A stretch of DNA of 64,000 nt from an uncultured Sphingomonadaceae bacterium. GTDB taxonomy: Bacteria > Pseudomonadota > Alphaproteobacteria > Sphingomonadales > Sphingomonadaceae. The notes under the pieces are model-generated. The model was not told where the DNA came from. It saw only the letters and a list, made by a program, of their open reading frames with translations, and searched no databases. Position 1 is the first letter of the stretch; the number at the start of each line of letters is the position of its first letter. Of this stretch, positions 25,385-38,200 are shown in pieces. Location: the NCBI GenBank assembly GCA_947501695.1, contig CANMWO010000003.1, forward strand, positions 273,001-337,000. The letters run 5' to 3'. A program made the position numbers and the translations under genes.

Positions 25385-26790
25385 AGCCCGATCGTTTGTC
25401 TAAAGCTCGCTATCGGACGTTTGAGCAATGAATAGGCGAGCGGCACCCATTCGCCGTAAAGCTTGGCCGTGCCGCGTGAACCAATGCGCGGGCTGTCAGA
25501 GGTTGGCTGGGCAGTCACAGCAAAAGCCAATATGCCTTCCGCCGTCTGCCGTGCCTGATAGCTGGCATATTCCACTTTGCCCTCAATCGCCCAAAGCGGC
25601 TGTGCGTCGAGCCAGACTTTTACGCGCGATCCGCGATCCAATGCCATTTGCTCCGCCGCTGGCAAATCTATGCGCAGAGCGATTTTACCGGGATCAGCAA
25701 CCTGCAATATCGGATCACCAACATTGACCGCGCGCCCTTCCCAGTCGCGCCGGTCGCTGTAAATAGCCATACCTCCGCGTGGGGCTTTTATCTGCGACAT
25801 CCCCATCACGTCATTGGCAAAATTATAGTCCGCCTGTGCCAGTTCATATTCTGCGCGCAGGGTCGCAATCTCGCGCGTTTCGTCATCTTCACCAAAGGCC
25901 GAGCTGGTCGAGCGATCTACACGTGCTTTGGCCACGGCCAATTTTTCCTGCGCGAGTTTCAGTTCGTTGGACAGCTTCACATCGTCAAAAGAGACGAGCA
26001 ATGCGCCCTCCTCTACCTCTGCATTGGGCGCGATATGGATGCGCGATATTACGCCCGAAAAAGGCGCAGCCACCATGAACGGGCGCGCGGCTACGACTTC
26101 CACTGGGGCCAGTGCGGTCATCCGTACTGGAAAGAGCGCGATAACCAAAAGAGCAACGCCAACGCCGATTTTTTCCTTGCGGCCAAAGCGACCCAACCGT
26201 TTCACTGGCTTGTCACCCGTCAGTGCCCGCCAGCTATGCGAAACGGTTTCGGATATGCGCGTCAGACGAAAATTCTCGCCTTCACGAAATGGGGTCTCCC
26301 GCATCACCAACAGCCCAGCGAAAAGCTTGCTCTCGCTGTCGAGTAGCGGTTGCCAGCGACACTCACCATAGGGATATTCCGCGAGCGCCGGATCATCGCT
26401 CATCGCGCCAAGGGTAAAGTCATGGGGCCGATCAAGCCCGTCTTTTCCGGCGAGCTTAACGATCAGTTTTTCTATCGCCTGAATCAGCGGAGCGTTGCGG
26501 TCTACCGATGATATGCTGGAGGCGCAGACGATGTGATAATCATCGCCGATGCGCGGCTGGCGCGCGATAAACATCTGCTCATAAGGCAGGATGCGGCGCA
26601 TCTCATTGGCGACATGGTAATGGAGCTCGGCAACACCGGGCTGGCGGCGAACCTCCGCTTCAAATTGCAGCAAGCTGGCGAGCATATTGGCATCACCGGA
26701 TATCGGCGCTGCTCCCGAGGCTACAGGTAATATCGCAATGGGGGTGCCCCCAGAATCGGAAGGATCTAGATCAGGAGGGCTGGCGGCCAT
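25381..26790 (-). CDS. GAF-like domain / HlyD periplasmic adaptor fusion
   Basis: 469 residues from ATG 26790; a GTG at 26847 would lengthen the overlap with the upstream gene. Residues about 40-185 resemble a GAF sensory domain (helix LHYHVANEMRRILPYEQMFI, then strands ending LFAGLLVMRETPF). One transmembrane helix follows (about 208-223), then a HlyD-type barrel and hairpin (VVAARPFMVAAPFSGVISRI, SQIKAPRGGMAIY). By topology the GAF part is cytoplasmic and the adaptor periplasmic. It overlaps the neighbours by 20 and 4 bases, so translation is coupled. Confidence 0.83.
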   Translation of the reverse strand: MAASPPDLDPSDSGGTPIAILPVASGAAPISGDANMLASLLQFEAEVRRQPGVAELHYHVANEMRRILPYEQMFIARQPRIGDDYHIVCASSISSVDRNAPLIQAIEKLIVKLAGKDGLDRPHDFTLGAMSDDPALAEYPYGECRWQPLLDSESKLFAGLLVMRETPFREGENFRLTRISETVSHSWRALTGDKPVKRLGRFGRKEKIGVGVALLVIALFPVRMTALAPVEVVAARPFMVAAPFSGVISRIHIAPNAEVEEGALLVSFDDVKLSNELKLAQEKLAVAKARVDRSTSSAFGEDDETREIATLRAEYELAQADYNFANDVMGMSQIKAPRGGMAIYSDRRDWEGRAVNVGDPILQVADPGKIALRIDLPAAEQMALDRGSRVKVWLDAQPLWAIEGKVEYASYQARQTAEGILAFAVTAQPTSDSPRIGSRGTAKLYGEWVPLAYSLLKRPIASFRQTIGL

Positions 26791-27748
26791 CGGCTTTCGC
26801 TGCTCCTGACTTGCTCGTTGTCTTGGCCGGCGGTTTGTCAGCGGCACTCTTGACGACAGGCTTGTCCGACGGCTTCACAAACACGCCCGTCCCGCTCATA
26901 CCGGGCAGAATAAGACTTTCGGTTTTATCGACACTACCGGTGACCCGGATCGTCTTGCTCACCGGATCAACCGAAGCACCAAGCCGCGTGATCTGACCCG
27001 TCACATCCGCGCCGGTTTCATCAATCTTGAAGGTAAAGTCTGCGCCGGGGCGCAGCCATGTCAGCCAGTTGCTCGGTACAATCAACTCAACCTCGAGATC
27101 ACCGCCACTCTGGATCCGCAGCAGCGGCTGACCACTTGCTGCTATTTCGCCGCGATGGCCGATTTCTTCCACAACCGTTCCGGAAAATGGAGCATAGACT
27201 GCACAATCCGTCAGGTTAGCCTTTATTGCGCCGGCTTCGGCATTGGCTTTGCCTAGGTTGGCTTTGGCGACCGCTACTTCATTCTTGCCGATCGCTTCAT
27301 ATTGGTCGAGCTCGACATTGGTTTTATAGGTAACATTATACGCATTGGCTGCGGCTTGAGCGGCTTTCAGCTCTGCGCGGATCGCCGAACAGTCAAATTT
27401 CGCTAGCAAAGCGCCTTTACGAAAACTGCGCCCCTTGCCGAACGGCATAGACGTGATCCGGGCGGTCATCCTGGACGCGATCGTCGACTCTTGCTTAGGC
27501 TTAATAACGCCGCGGACATCAGGGTCAGGCTTTGGTGCGGGCTTTTTAACTTCAGCCTCGGCGCTCTCTTGTGCTTTTTCTTCCGTCGCACTTAACGCCG
27601 CTTCATTGCTCGACCAATTGGGGCCATCGCCGCCGGTCGCCAAACCCACGCCGATTGCCGCAGCAATAGCTATACCGCCGCCCCAAAGCCACGGTTTCAT
27701 CGATTTTTCCCCGGTGTCCGAGGCGTCATCCTCGGGTGCTTCACTCAT
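26771..27748 (-). CDS. HlyD/RND-type periplasmic adaptor subunit
   Basis: 325 residues. A short acidic cytoplasmic N-terminus, one transmembrane helix (about 19-38), a Lys/Pro/Glu-rich linker, then the membrane-fusion-protein order: lipoyl half (IASRMTARITSMPFGKGRSF), coiled hairpin (AAQAAANAYNVTYKTNVELD), second half (DCAVYAPFSGTVVEEIGHRG) and beta-barrel. The tail is Lys/Pro/Ala-rich. It would bridge the inner-membrane component and the TolC-like protein encoded 23 nt upstream. No RND pump or ABC transporter gene accompanies it. Confidence 0.9.
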   Translation of the reverse strand: MSEAPEDDASDTGEKSMKPWLWGGGIAIAAAIGVGLATGGDGPNWSSNEAALSATEEKAQESAEAEVKKPAPKPDPDVRGVIKPKQESTIASRMTARITSMPFGKGRSFRKGALLAKFDCSAIRAELKAAQAAANAYNVTYKTNVELDQYEAIGKNEVAVAKANLGKANAEAGAIKANLTDCAVYAPFSGTVVEEIGHRGEIAASGQPLLRIQSGGDLEVELIVPSNWLTWLRPGADFTFKIDETGADVTGQITRLGASVDPVSKTIRVTGSVDKTESLILPGMSGTGVFVKPSDKPVVKSAADKPPAKTTSKSGAAKADGRQPS

Positions 27749-27771
27749 TAAATATACTTTCTAGTTGTTGC

Positions 27772-29265
27772 CTATTTATCCAGCTTCATGGCCGCTTCGC
27801 GTTCTTGCCAAAGGGTTGCGAGAGAGCTGGTCAGTGTCCCGACATCCTCACGGCCTGTCAGGTCAGGGGCAAAGTCATCTATGCCCATGGATGCAAACAG
27901 ATTGGCATAGGCATTTTGCGCCTCTGCATAGGCTATATCATATTTCACCTCGGCAACCAGCGTGTTCATTTCCTCTCGCAGCAAGGTTTGTTGGCTCATT
28001 GCACCGGCTTTGTGGCCAGCGCGGATCTGATAGAGGATCTTGTCCTGTACCCGGTGCTGATGCTCAGCCGTCTGCAATTCTTCCTGCAAATGACCAAAGC
28101 GCGCCCGCGATACGTGAACCTGCGTCATCACCGCCATGGTCAATGCCAGCTCACGTTGCCGGAGCAGATCATCCTGCGCACGCACCGCTTTTTTCTTGGG
28201 ACCGAGCTTGAACAGGTTGAGGACATTCCAGCTCGCCTGCGCGCCATATTGAAACCAGTTGTTGTTAAACAGGAAGTCGTTGGAATCGACATTTACGCCC
28301 AATATGCCGCGGAAACTTGGTAGTGCGGACAGCAGCGCTGCATCGAGTTCCTTGCTGTTAATCCGCTGACGATAGCTGACCTCACGCAGCTCAGCACGAT
28401 TTTTGAGCGCGGTCATCATCATATCCTCGCCCGAATATTGGACGGCGGGCAGATTCTGTGTGCGGTCTGGCAAGACCAGTGAAAACTTGGTGCCAGGACG
28501 CAGGTTCATCAATGCCGCCAGCTGCGCCTTGGCAACCACCAGTTCGCGCTGTAATTTTCGGATTTCTGCCTGAATCTGGACGAGCTCGCGCTGATAGGTC
28601 AGTGCGGTCAAGGGCGCGGACAGACGGCGTTCAGAAAGACGTTCGCTATTGTCGAGCGTAGAGCTGACATTTCCTTCTAGCTCCTTGAGTTTGGTCAGTA
28701 GACGCTCTGCACTAACCGCGCGCCAATAGGAGGTGCGGACATCTTCGATAATCCGATTGGCGACTTTGCGACGGCGTTCCTGAGAGATCAGAAATTCATC
28801 CGCCTTTTGCTGCGAACGGACATAGGACAAACCGAAGTCCAGCACATCCCAGCTAAGCGACAGGTCGCCTGTGAAAATATCACGCTCTGACGAGGTTGAG
28901 GGTTCCAATGACTGACGGCGCGTGATCAAGGACAGCGAACTGGCACCGGAGAAATTATTCCGCCCGGCATAGCCTGCATTGGCAACCAGTTGCGGCAACA
29001 TGTCATAGCGCGACAGGTTGAGTTCTCGGTTCTTGAGCGCTTCTTCCATCAACTCGACCTTGTAATCGAGATTATATTTGAGCGCCCGGGCCATGGCTTC
29101 ATACAGATTGACTGGGGCCGTAACCGGCTCCTGATCTGCATCCACCGCAATGATATTTTCACGCGCAGTGGTATCAATCTGCGACGGCGTAAGTGGTTTG
29201 GGATTGACCGCGCAACCAGCCAGTAAGGCCAGTGCCGAACAACTCAGAGCAAGTTTCTTATACAT
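27772..29265 (-). CDS. TolC-like outer membrane efflux/secretion lipoprotein
   Basis: 497 residues from ATG 29265, giving a clean lipoprotein signal (LALSCSALALLAGC, Cys18). ATG 29280 is also possible and would touch the giant gene's stop codon directly (TAGATG). Two OEP repeats follow, with long amphipathic helices (VAPVNLYEAMARALKYNLD, LRELVQIQAEIRKLQ-type) typical of the TolC alpha-barrel. It forms the outer membrane channel of tripartite systems. Placement immediately after the giant surface protein gene strongly suggests they function together. Confidence 0.92.
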   Translation of the reverse strand: MYKKLALSCSALALLAGCAVNPKPLTPSQIDTTARENIIAVDADQEPVTAPVNLYEAMARALKYNLDYKVELMEEALKNRELNLSRYDMLPQLVANAGYAGRNNFSGASSLSLITRRQSLEPSTSSERDIFTGDLSLSWDVLDFGLSYVRSQQKADEFLISQERRRKVANRIIEDVRTSYWRAVSAERLLTKLKELEGNVSSTLDNSERLSERRLSAPLTALTYQRELVQIQAEIRKLQRELVVAKAQLAALMNLRPGTKFSLVLPDRTQNLPAVQYSGEDMMMTALKNRAELREVSYRQRINSKELDAALLSALPSFRGILGVNVDSNDFLFNNNWFQYGAQASWNVLNLFKLGPKKKAVRAQDDLLRQRELALTMAVMTQVHVSRARFGHLQEELQTAEHQHRVQDKILYQIRAGHKAGAMSQQTLLREEMNTLVAEVKYDIAYAEAQNAYANLFASMGIDDFAPDLTGREDVGTLTSSLATLWQEREAAMKLDK

Positions 29266-29280
29266 AGTCTGTTTCCCCAT

Positions 29281-32200
29281 CTAAACCTGGAACGCAGCAA
29301 GCAACTGCGCTGTTTCATCTGCGGCACTGGCATCTGCCAAGGCCATGGCGCTGCCCAATGGAGCAGCACCATTTGTGTTCTGAGAAAGTTTCAGCTTCTC
29401 ATCAATCTGGATTTCACCTGTCGCACCTTGAATAAGGACAGGAATTTCAGTGACTTGTCCATCAGCGCGGATCGCTCGTACGATCAACCGAACGGTTTCC
29501 GCGTCTACTGGTCGTTCGATGATCGCCAGACCACGAGCATCCATACGGATCCAGCTTGGCAACGGACTGCCATCGCGGGTGCGCAGTTGATATTCGACCA
29601 TGCGCGGTGCGTTCTCTGCGCCGATATCGCGGACCTCCATATAGATGACCCGGTCGCGGACGACCGATTCAATCATTACCTGATCACTGCCGGTGGAAAG
29701 CTGGCGTACCGAGAAGCCGGTGAGGCCTTCGACAAGGAAGTCGCCAAAGCGCGGATCAAACAGACGATCTGCACCAAAACGCAGGTCGCGGATTTTATCG
29801 AGCTGATCGACAACATCACTGATCGGATTGCCATCAACATCCAACCCGCCGATGCCATTCAACGAGCGCAATCCATTAATGGCCGTCAGAAGCGGCCTGT
29901 CTCCATTCAGATCCGGGGTGTTGTTCAGCGAGCGGAAGCTGTTAGCTGTATCGTCGATGATCAGCGGCGTGCTGATAAATTCGCCGATCGGATCAACCGT
30001 GGTGCTGATTGGTTCGCTGTCGGGGAAACCGATACCGGGATTGCCGAGCAGGTCATTCACATTAGCATTGGCCTGTGTAACGATAACCGTTGCTGTGGAT
30101 TCAACAAAGCCGCCCTGTCCATCACTGACAATATAGGTGATTGTCGCAACACCCTGAAATTCAGGGTCGGCAAAATGGGAGATCGTACCGTCCGGGTTGA
30201 TAACGACCGTGCCGATATCGACCTTGGCGGTGAACACGCTAAGCGGATCGCCATCAGGGTCGCTGCCATTGGCGAGCACATCGATAATCGTTTCTGCGCC
30301 GCCGATACCGAACACTTGTTCATCGCCATCGACCGGCACTTCATTCACATTACGGACGGTGACCGCGACCGTGGCTGTCGATGTCCCGCCATTGCCGTCG
30401 CTGATCGTATACGTAATTGTATCGGTGCCAAAAAAGTCGATATTGGGGGTATAGGTGATGGTGCCATCGGGGTTGATAACCACCGTGCCATTGGCTGCTG
30501 TCGCGGTCGTGACCGTTAGCGGATCACCATCTAGATCGACATCATTGGCGAGCACCGGAATAATTAGCGGCACTTCTTCATCCGTATCGGCAATATCATT
30601 AGCGGCAACCGGCGGATCGTTGACCGGGCTGACCGTCACAGTGATGGTCGCGGTGGTAAAACCGCCATTGCCGTCGCTGACCTGATAGGTGATCACATCT
30701 GTGCCGTTGAAATTCGGATCAGGCGTATAGGTTATCGTACCGTCAGGGTTGATCGTCACTGTGCCATTGGGCGATGTTGCGCTGGAAATGACCAGCGGAT
30801 CACCGTCAATATCCGTCGCATTATCGAGCGGTGACAAGGTAACCGGCGTGTCCTCTGGTGTCGTTGCAACATCAGGTGTGACAACGGGAGCATCATTTAC
30901 CGGGGTCACATCGACCGTGACAGTTGCCGTGGAAGTCCCGCCGTTACCATCGCTGATCGTATAAGTAATGGTGGTCGGGCCGTTAAAATCCGGATTACCC
31001 GTGAAGGTGATCGTACCATCAGGATTAATCACCACCGTGCCGTCTGGCGACGTCGCATCGGTAACCGTTAGCGGATCGCCATCGGCATCCGTGTCATTGC
31101 CCAATACTGGGATCGTGACAGGCGCATCTTCCGGTGTCGAGACATTATCATTTACGGCCACTGGCACGTCGTTCACCGGATTGACGGTGATCGTCGCGGT
31201 CGTGGTCGCGAAACCACCATTGCCGTCAGAGACCGTGTAGGTGATAGTATCCGTGCCGTTGAAGTTCGGATCAGGCGTATAGGTCACGGTGCCATCAGGA
31301 TTGATGACTACCGTGCCGTTGGGCGCAGTCGCCGCTGTAACGGTCAACGGATCGCCATCAGCGTCCGTATCATTGTCGAGAACAGAGACGGTAACCGGCG
31401 TGTCTTCATCAGTCTGATCAACATCAGGCGTGGCAACCGGCACATCATTCACCGGATCAACCGTCAGCGTAACGGTTGCAGTTGCGGTACCGCCATTGCC
31501 GTCGCTAATCGTGTAGGTGACGGTCGTCGTGCCATTGAAATTCGGATTTGGCGTGAAAGTTACGGTGCCATCAGGATTGATGGTAACCTGACCATCCGGC
31601 GAGGTCGCCCCGGTCACGGTCAAAGGATCACCATCCACATCGGTATCGTTGCCGAGTACGTTCAGAGTGACAGGCGTGTCTTCTGGCGTGGTAGCAACAT
31701 CATCATTGGCAACGGGAGCATCGTTGACCGGATTGACGGTGACATCGACTGTCGCTGTCGCGGTGCCACCCTGGCCATCACTAATCGTATAGCTGATGGT
31801 CGTCGGACCGTTGAAATCAGGGTTGGGCGTGAAGGTGACCGTACCATCCGGATTAATCACCACCGTGCCGTCAGGCGAGCTAGCATTGGTAACCGTCAGA
31901 GGATCGCCGTCCACATCGCTATCATTGGCCAATACGGGAATGGTAACCGGCGATTCTTCATCCGTAACCGCCGTGTCGTTGACCGCAACCGGCGGATCAT
32001 TAACGGGGCCTACGGTGACTGTAACTGTCGCGGTAGCGGTTCCGCCATTACCATCACTGATTGTGTACGTGATCGTGTCGGTACCGTTGAAATCCTGATT
32101 AGGTGTATAGTCAATCGTACCATCTGGCCGGATCACAACCGTACCGTTGGCCGCGCCGGCCGTGGTAACCGTCAGTGTATCGCCATCGGGATCGCTGTCA

Positions 32201-35200
32201 TTGCCAAGAACCGGGATGTTGACTGGCAGGTCTTCGGACGTCGATGCGGTGTCGTTTACGGCAATCGGTGGAGGGTTGGTGATCGTCCAGGTAAAGCTCT
32301 GGTCAACCGTGCCGCCCCGGCCATCGTCTGCGGTTACGACAACCGTATAGACACCGCCTGCTGGCTGGCTCGCATCGCTGTCGATCGTACCTGAGATAAC
32401 GCCGGTATTGGGATCAATAGAAAGCCCAAGCGGCAATCCAGCCGCCGTAAAGGTAAGTGTATCGCCATCGACGTCTGAGAAATTCGCGGCCACGGGCACG
32501 GAAACCACGGCGCTATCCACATCATTGCGCGGCGCGATCGGGCTGGACACCGGTGCGTCATTGACCTCGCCCACGTTGATTTCAACGGTCGCCGTAGAGG
32601 TTCCGCCATTGCCGTCGCTAATCGTATAAGTAATCGTATCGGGGCCGTTATAATCAGGGTCGGGCACATAGTTGATTGTGCCATCCGGATTAATCGTCAC
32701 TTCGCCATTGCCAGCCGTAGCCAAAATAACGGTCAGCGTATCGCCATCGGAATCCATATCATTGCCGAGGACATTGATATCAAGTGGTGTATCTTCGGTC
32801 ACCGCAATCGGGCCATCATTCACAGCCACAGGCGGTGGGTTGGTTACGGTCCAGCTGAAGGTGCTGGACACCGTTCCGCCAAAGCCATCATCGGCGGTGA
32901 TAGTGACGCTGTAAATGCCATCACCATTTGGTCCGCCCTGCGAAGCAGAAGGATCAATCGTTCCGGTAATATTACCAGCCGCATCAATAGTAAGTCCCGG
33001 AGGCAGACCCATTTGCGTAAAGGTCAGTGTGTCGCCATCAAGATCGTCAAAACTGCCGCTGACGTCTAACGCAATCACATCCGCGTCCGCATTGCCCAAC
33101 GCCGGCAGCGCAGCAACTGTCGGTGCATCATTTTCAGCGCCAACCGTCACCGTCACTGTTGACGTAGAGCTTCCGCCCTGACCATCACTGATTGAATAAG
33201 TGATGGTATCGGTGCCATTGAAATTGGCGTCTGGCGTATAGACAAGCGTTCCGTCCGGATTGATCACCACTGTGCCATTGGGCGCGCTCGCTGCCGTGAC
33301 GGTCAGGTCATCGCCATCGGGATCATTGTCATTGGTCAGAACATCAATCGGCGCAGTTGCTGTATCCTCGGTTGTCGAAGCCGTATCCGTATTGGCCGTC
33401 GGTCCGGGATTGGTTATCGTCCAGATAAAGCTTTGCGTGGTTTCCAGTCCGCCATCATCGGTTGCGGTTATTTCAACCTGATAGACGCCGCCATTTACCT
33501 GGCTAGCATCAGCGTCAATGGTACCGGTGATATTACCGGCAGCATCAATCGATAGACCATCCGGCAGATTAGCAGCCGTAAAGGTTAGGACACCGCCTTC
33601 GGGATCGCTGAACAGCGGCCCAAAATCAGCACTGACCGCATCACCATCTTCGCTATCGCGATTGGGCAATATGGTCCCATCCGGCGCATCGTTGACGGGA
33701 TCAATGACGATGGTGGCCACGGCTGTTGCAAATTCACCATTGGCATCTTGAATCGTGTAGGTCACGGTTGCCGTGCCGTTGAAATCCGGGTCAGGCGTAA
33801 AGTCGATTGTGCCGTCTGCAAGGATGACCGCCGTACCATTTGTCGCCACTGCGGACGTAATCACAATTGGCGTCATCGGATCGCCATCCGGATCGACATC
33901 ATTGGTCAGGACATCGAGATTGATCAACGTGTCCTCTGTGCCGGTGTAATTATCGTTGATGGCCCGAGGCGGCTCGTTGGTGATCGTCCAGGTGAAGGTC
34001 GTGCTGACCGTTAGCCCAGCCGCATCTGTTGCTGTCACGGTCACGGTATAGATACCGTCACTGCCCGGTCCCCCAGAAGAGGCCAGCGGATCAGTCGTGC
34101 CGGTTACCTGGCCAGTCGCCGGATCAAATGTCAGGCCAGTTGGCAGGCCAGTAACATTATAAGTGAGCGTCGCATCATCGACATCGCTAAAGGCCGATCC
34201 CAGCGGAACCGTGATGGCTTCGTTGTTCGAGTCAAACAGATCGGGCAGGCCGACTGTTTCCGGTGCATCGTTCACTGCCGATACAGTCACTTCAACCGTA
34301 GCGGTCGCGGTGCCGCCATTGCCGTCGCTGATCGTATAGACAATCGTGTCGACACCATTGAAATTCGGGTCCGGCTGATAGGTCAGTGTGCCATCGGCTT
34401 CGATCACAATCGTGCCATTGGCGCTGTCGGCTGAAATCACCGTCAGCGTGTCACCATCGGGATCATTATCGTTGGTCAACACCGGGATGTTGACCGCAGT
34501 ATCTTCAGGTGTGGTTGCTGTATCATTGGCCGCAACCGGTGGCGGGTTGTTAACCGTCCAAGTGAACACGGAATCCACCATGCCGCCATTGCCGTCATCG
34601 GCCGTGATTGTGACCGTATAGACACCCCCGTTAACCTGACTGGCGTCCGCATCTATCGTACCGGTAATTAAACCATTGGCGTCGATTGTTAGGCCCGCAG
34701 GCAAGCCGGCGGCTGTAAAGGTTAGCGTATCGCCGTCGAGATCTTCAAAACTGCCACTGACATCTACCGAGATTACATCGGCATCATCGTTGGTCTGATT
34801 GGTCAGCGGTGGATCGGCGGTCGGTGCGTCATTGACTGCGACTACGGTAACCTCAACGGTCGCCGTAGAGGTGCCGCCATTGCCATCGCTGATCGAATAG
34901 GTGATCGTATCCGTGCCGTTGAAATTGGCGGCCGGAGTATAAACCAATGTGCCATCGGGATTGATAACCACCGTGCCATTGGGCGCCGTTGCACTGGTCA
35001 CCGTCAGGGTGTCGCCGTCCGGATCAGTGTCATTCGCCAGAACCGCAATCGGTGCGCTCGGCGTATCTTCGTTGGTGGTCGCGGTGTCGTTAGCCGCAGT
35101 CGGAGCCGGATTGGTGACAGTCCACGTGAAAGTGCCATCGACAGTTCCGCCATTACCATCGTCGGCAGTGATCGTGATCGTATAGACGCCGCCATTTACC

Positions 35201-38200
35201 TGGCTCGCCTGATTGTCAATTGTGCCGGTAATCAGGCCATTGGCATCGATCGACAGCCCAGCGGGCAAGCCAGCGGCGGTGAAGGTTAGCGTGTCACCAT
35301 CAAGGTCGCTGAACTTGTCACTCACATCAACGGAAATGACATCAGCATCTTCATTGTTGAGATTTGCAATGGGTATATCGACTTCCGGTGCATCATTGAC
35401 TGGCGCTACCGTGACTTCGACCGTGGCTGTGGACGTCCCGCCATTGCCATCGCTAATCGTATAGGTGATCGTATCAGTGCCGTTGAAATCCTGGTTAGGC
35501 GTGTATGTGATCGTACCATCTGCGTTGATCACCACCGTGCCATTGGGCGCGCTCGCCACAGTGACCGTCAGGTCATCGCCATCAGGATCATTGTCATTCG
35601 CCAATACATCGATGATGACTGGCGTGTCTTCATCAGTGGTCGCGCTATCATCGGCCGCTGTCGGTGCGGGGTTACTGACCGTATAGGTAAAGGTGGAATC
35701 CACCGTACCGCCATTGCCGTCATCAGCGGTCACAGTGACCGTGTAGACACCGCCGTTGACCTGGCTTGCCTGATTATCGATCGTGCCGGTGATCAGTCCT
35801 GTGTCCGGATCAATCGTCAGGCCGGCGGGAAGGCCGGCAGCCGTAAAGGTCAGCGTATCGCCATCCACATCGCTGAAATTGCCAGCGGTCGGGATTGAGG
35901 GCATCTCGCCATCAACGCCTGTGACATTTGGCAACGGGCTAGACGCGACCGGCGCGTCATTGACAGGCGCAACAGTGACTTCAACCGTCGCGGTGGAGGT
36001 ACCGCCTTCGCCATCACTAATCGTATAGGTGATTGTGTCGGTGCCATTGAAATCCTGATTGGGCGTATAGGTGATTGTGCCGTCTGGATTAATCGTAACC
36101 AGGCCATTGGAAGCCGTGGCCGATGTCACGCTCAAGGCATCGCCATCTGGATCATTGTCATTGGCGAGAACCGGGATGATGACTGGTGTGTCTTCATCGG
36201 TTGTTGCTGTGTCGTCGGTGGCCACAGGTGCCGGGTTGTTCACTTCCCAGACAAAGGTCTGGCTCACGGTGCCGCCATTGCCATCATCCGCCGTTACGGT
36301 AACGCTGTAGATACCGTCGGAACCCGGTCCGCCTTGGGAAGCGTCAGGATCAATTGTGCCGGTAATATTGCCCGCTGCATCAATCGACAGTCCGGGCGGT
36401 AGCCCCATTGCAGTGAAGGTTAAGGTGTCGCCATCGACGTCCGTGAAATTACTGGCGACCGAGACACTGATCACATCCGCGTCATTGTCATTTTGTGGAG
36501 CGATTGGAGTCGCTATCGGTGCATCATTGACCGCATTGACAGTCACTTCAACGGTGGAGGTTGAGAAGCCGCCCTGTCCATCGCTGATCGTATAGGTGAT
36601 CGTATCGACACCGTTGAAGTCCGGATCAGGGACATAAGTCACTGTACCATCAGGATTAATCGTCACAGTGCCATTGGGCGCATCTGCTGCCGTAACCGTC
36701 AGCGGATCGCCGTCCACATCCGTGTCATTGCCAAGCACCGCGATATCAACCGGCGTGTCCTCATCGGTTGTCGCGCTGTCCATATTGGCAACCGGCGGGT
36801 CGTTGACCGCATCGACTGTGACCGAAACGGTTGCCGTCGATGTGCCGCCATTGCCGTCGCTAATCGTGTAAGTAATCGTCGTCGGACCGTTGAAATTCGG
36901 AGCTGGCGTGAAAGTGATCGTGCCGTCCGGGTTTATTACGACCATGCCATCGGGCGACGTTGCTGCTGTCACGGTGAGCGGATCGCCGTCAGTGTCCGTA
37001 TCATTGCCAAGCACGCCGATGGTGACTGGTGTATCTTCATTGGTGGTTGCAACATCATCAACCGCAACCGGCGGATCGTTAACCGCATTGACGGTCACTT
37101 CAACTGCCGCCGTTGATGTACCGCCATTGCCGTCGCTGATCACATAGGTGATCGTGTCCGTACCATTAAAATCGGCATTCGGTTCATAGGTAAGCGTTCC
37201 ATCTGCCGCGATGGTAACGGTGCCGTTTAATGCGGTCGCCATGGTGACGGTCAGCGGATCGCCATCCGGGTCCGTGTCATTGGCAAGGACATTTATGTCG
37301 ACCGGCGTGTCTTCATCGGTGGTGGCCGTGTCATTTACCGCTGTCGGCGCCGGATTGGTCACGGTCCACGTAAAGGTCTGGCTTGTGGTCAGGCCATCGG
37401 GGTCAGTACCGGTCACGGTCACCGAATAGACGCCGCCATTAGGCTGGCTGGCATCGCGGTCAATTGTGCCGCTGATAATGCCAGTGGCCGGATCAATACT
37501 GAGGCCAGCAGGAAGGCCGGTGACACCGAAGCTCAGCGTATCGCCATCAAGGTCGCTAAAGAAGCTGCCTGTGTCGACGGAAACCGATTGGTTATCTTCG
37601 TTGACGACATCCGGGATTGGCAGCGACTCCGGTGCGTCATTAACCGCAACCACATCGACCGTCAGCGTGGCCGTGGCAGTGCCGCCTTGACCATCCGAAA
37701 CCGTATAGGTGACCACTGCTTGACCGTTGAAATTTTCTGCTGGTGTAAATGTCAGCGTGCCATCCGGATTGACGACAACCGTGCCGTCCGACGTGCTCGC
37801 TGCCGTGATTGTCAGCGCATCACCATCGGGATCGCTGTCATTGGTGAGCACCGCGACCGTAACCGGTGTATCTTCCGGCGTCGTGGCCACATCATTCACT
37901 GCGATCGGCGGGATATTCTGGATTGAATAGACAAAGGTGGTGGATACCGATTCACCCGATGGATCGGTGGCCGTTACGGTCACGATAAAGGGTCCGTTGA
38001 CCGAACTGTCGGAATCCAGCGTTCCGGTGATTAATCCTGTATCCGGATCAATAAACAATGTCGGCGGCAAGCCGGATGCCGTAAAGGTCAGATCATCGCC
38101 ATCAATATCATCAAAGCCTTGCGCTGTCGGGATGGAAACATCTGCACCATCTTCGCCATTTTGATTGGCAAGGCCAACTGTTGTCGGACCATCATTCACT

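Noticed and set aside
29428-30519. A 363-codon open frame antisense to the giant gene, and many shorter ones along it
   Set aside because: They mirror the repeat array on the opposite strand, show the same Ser/Thr/Gly/Val repeats in the wrong frame, and match no family.
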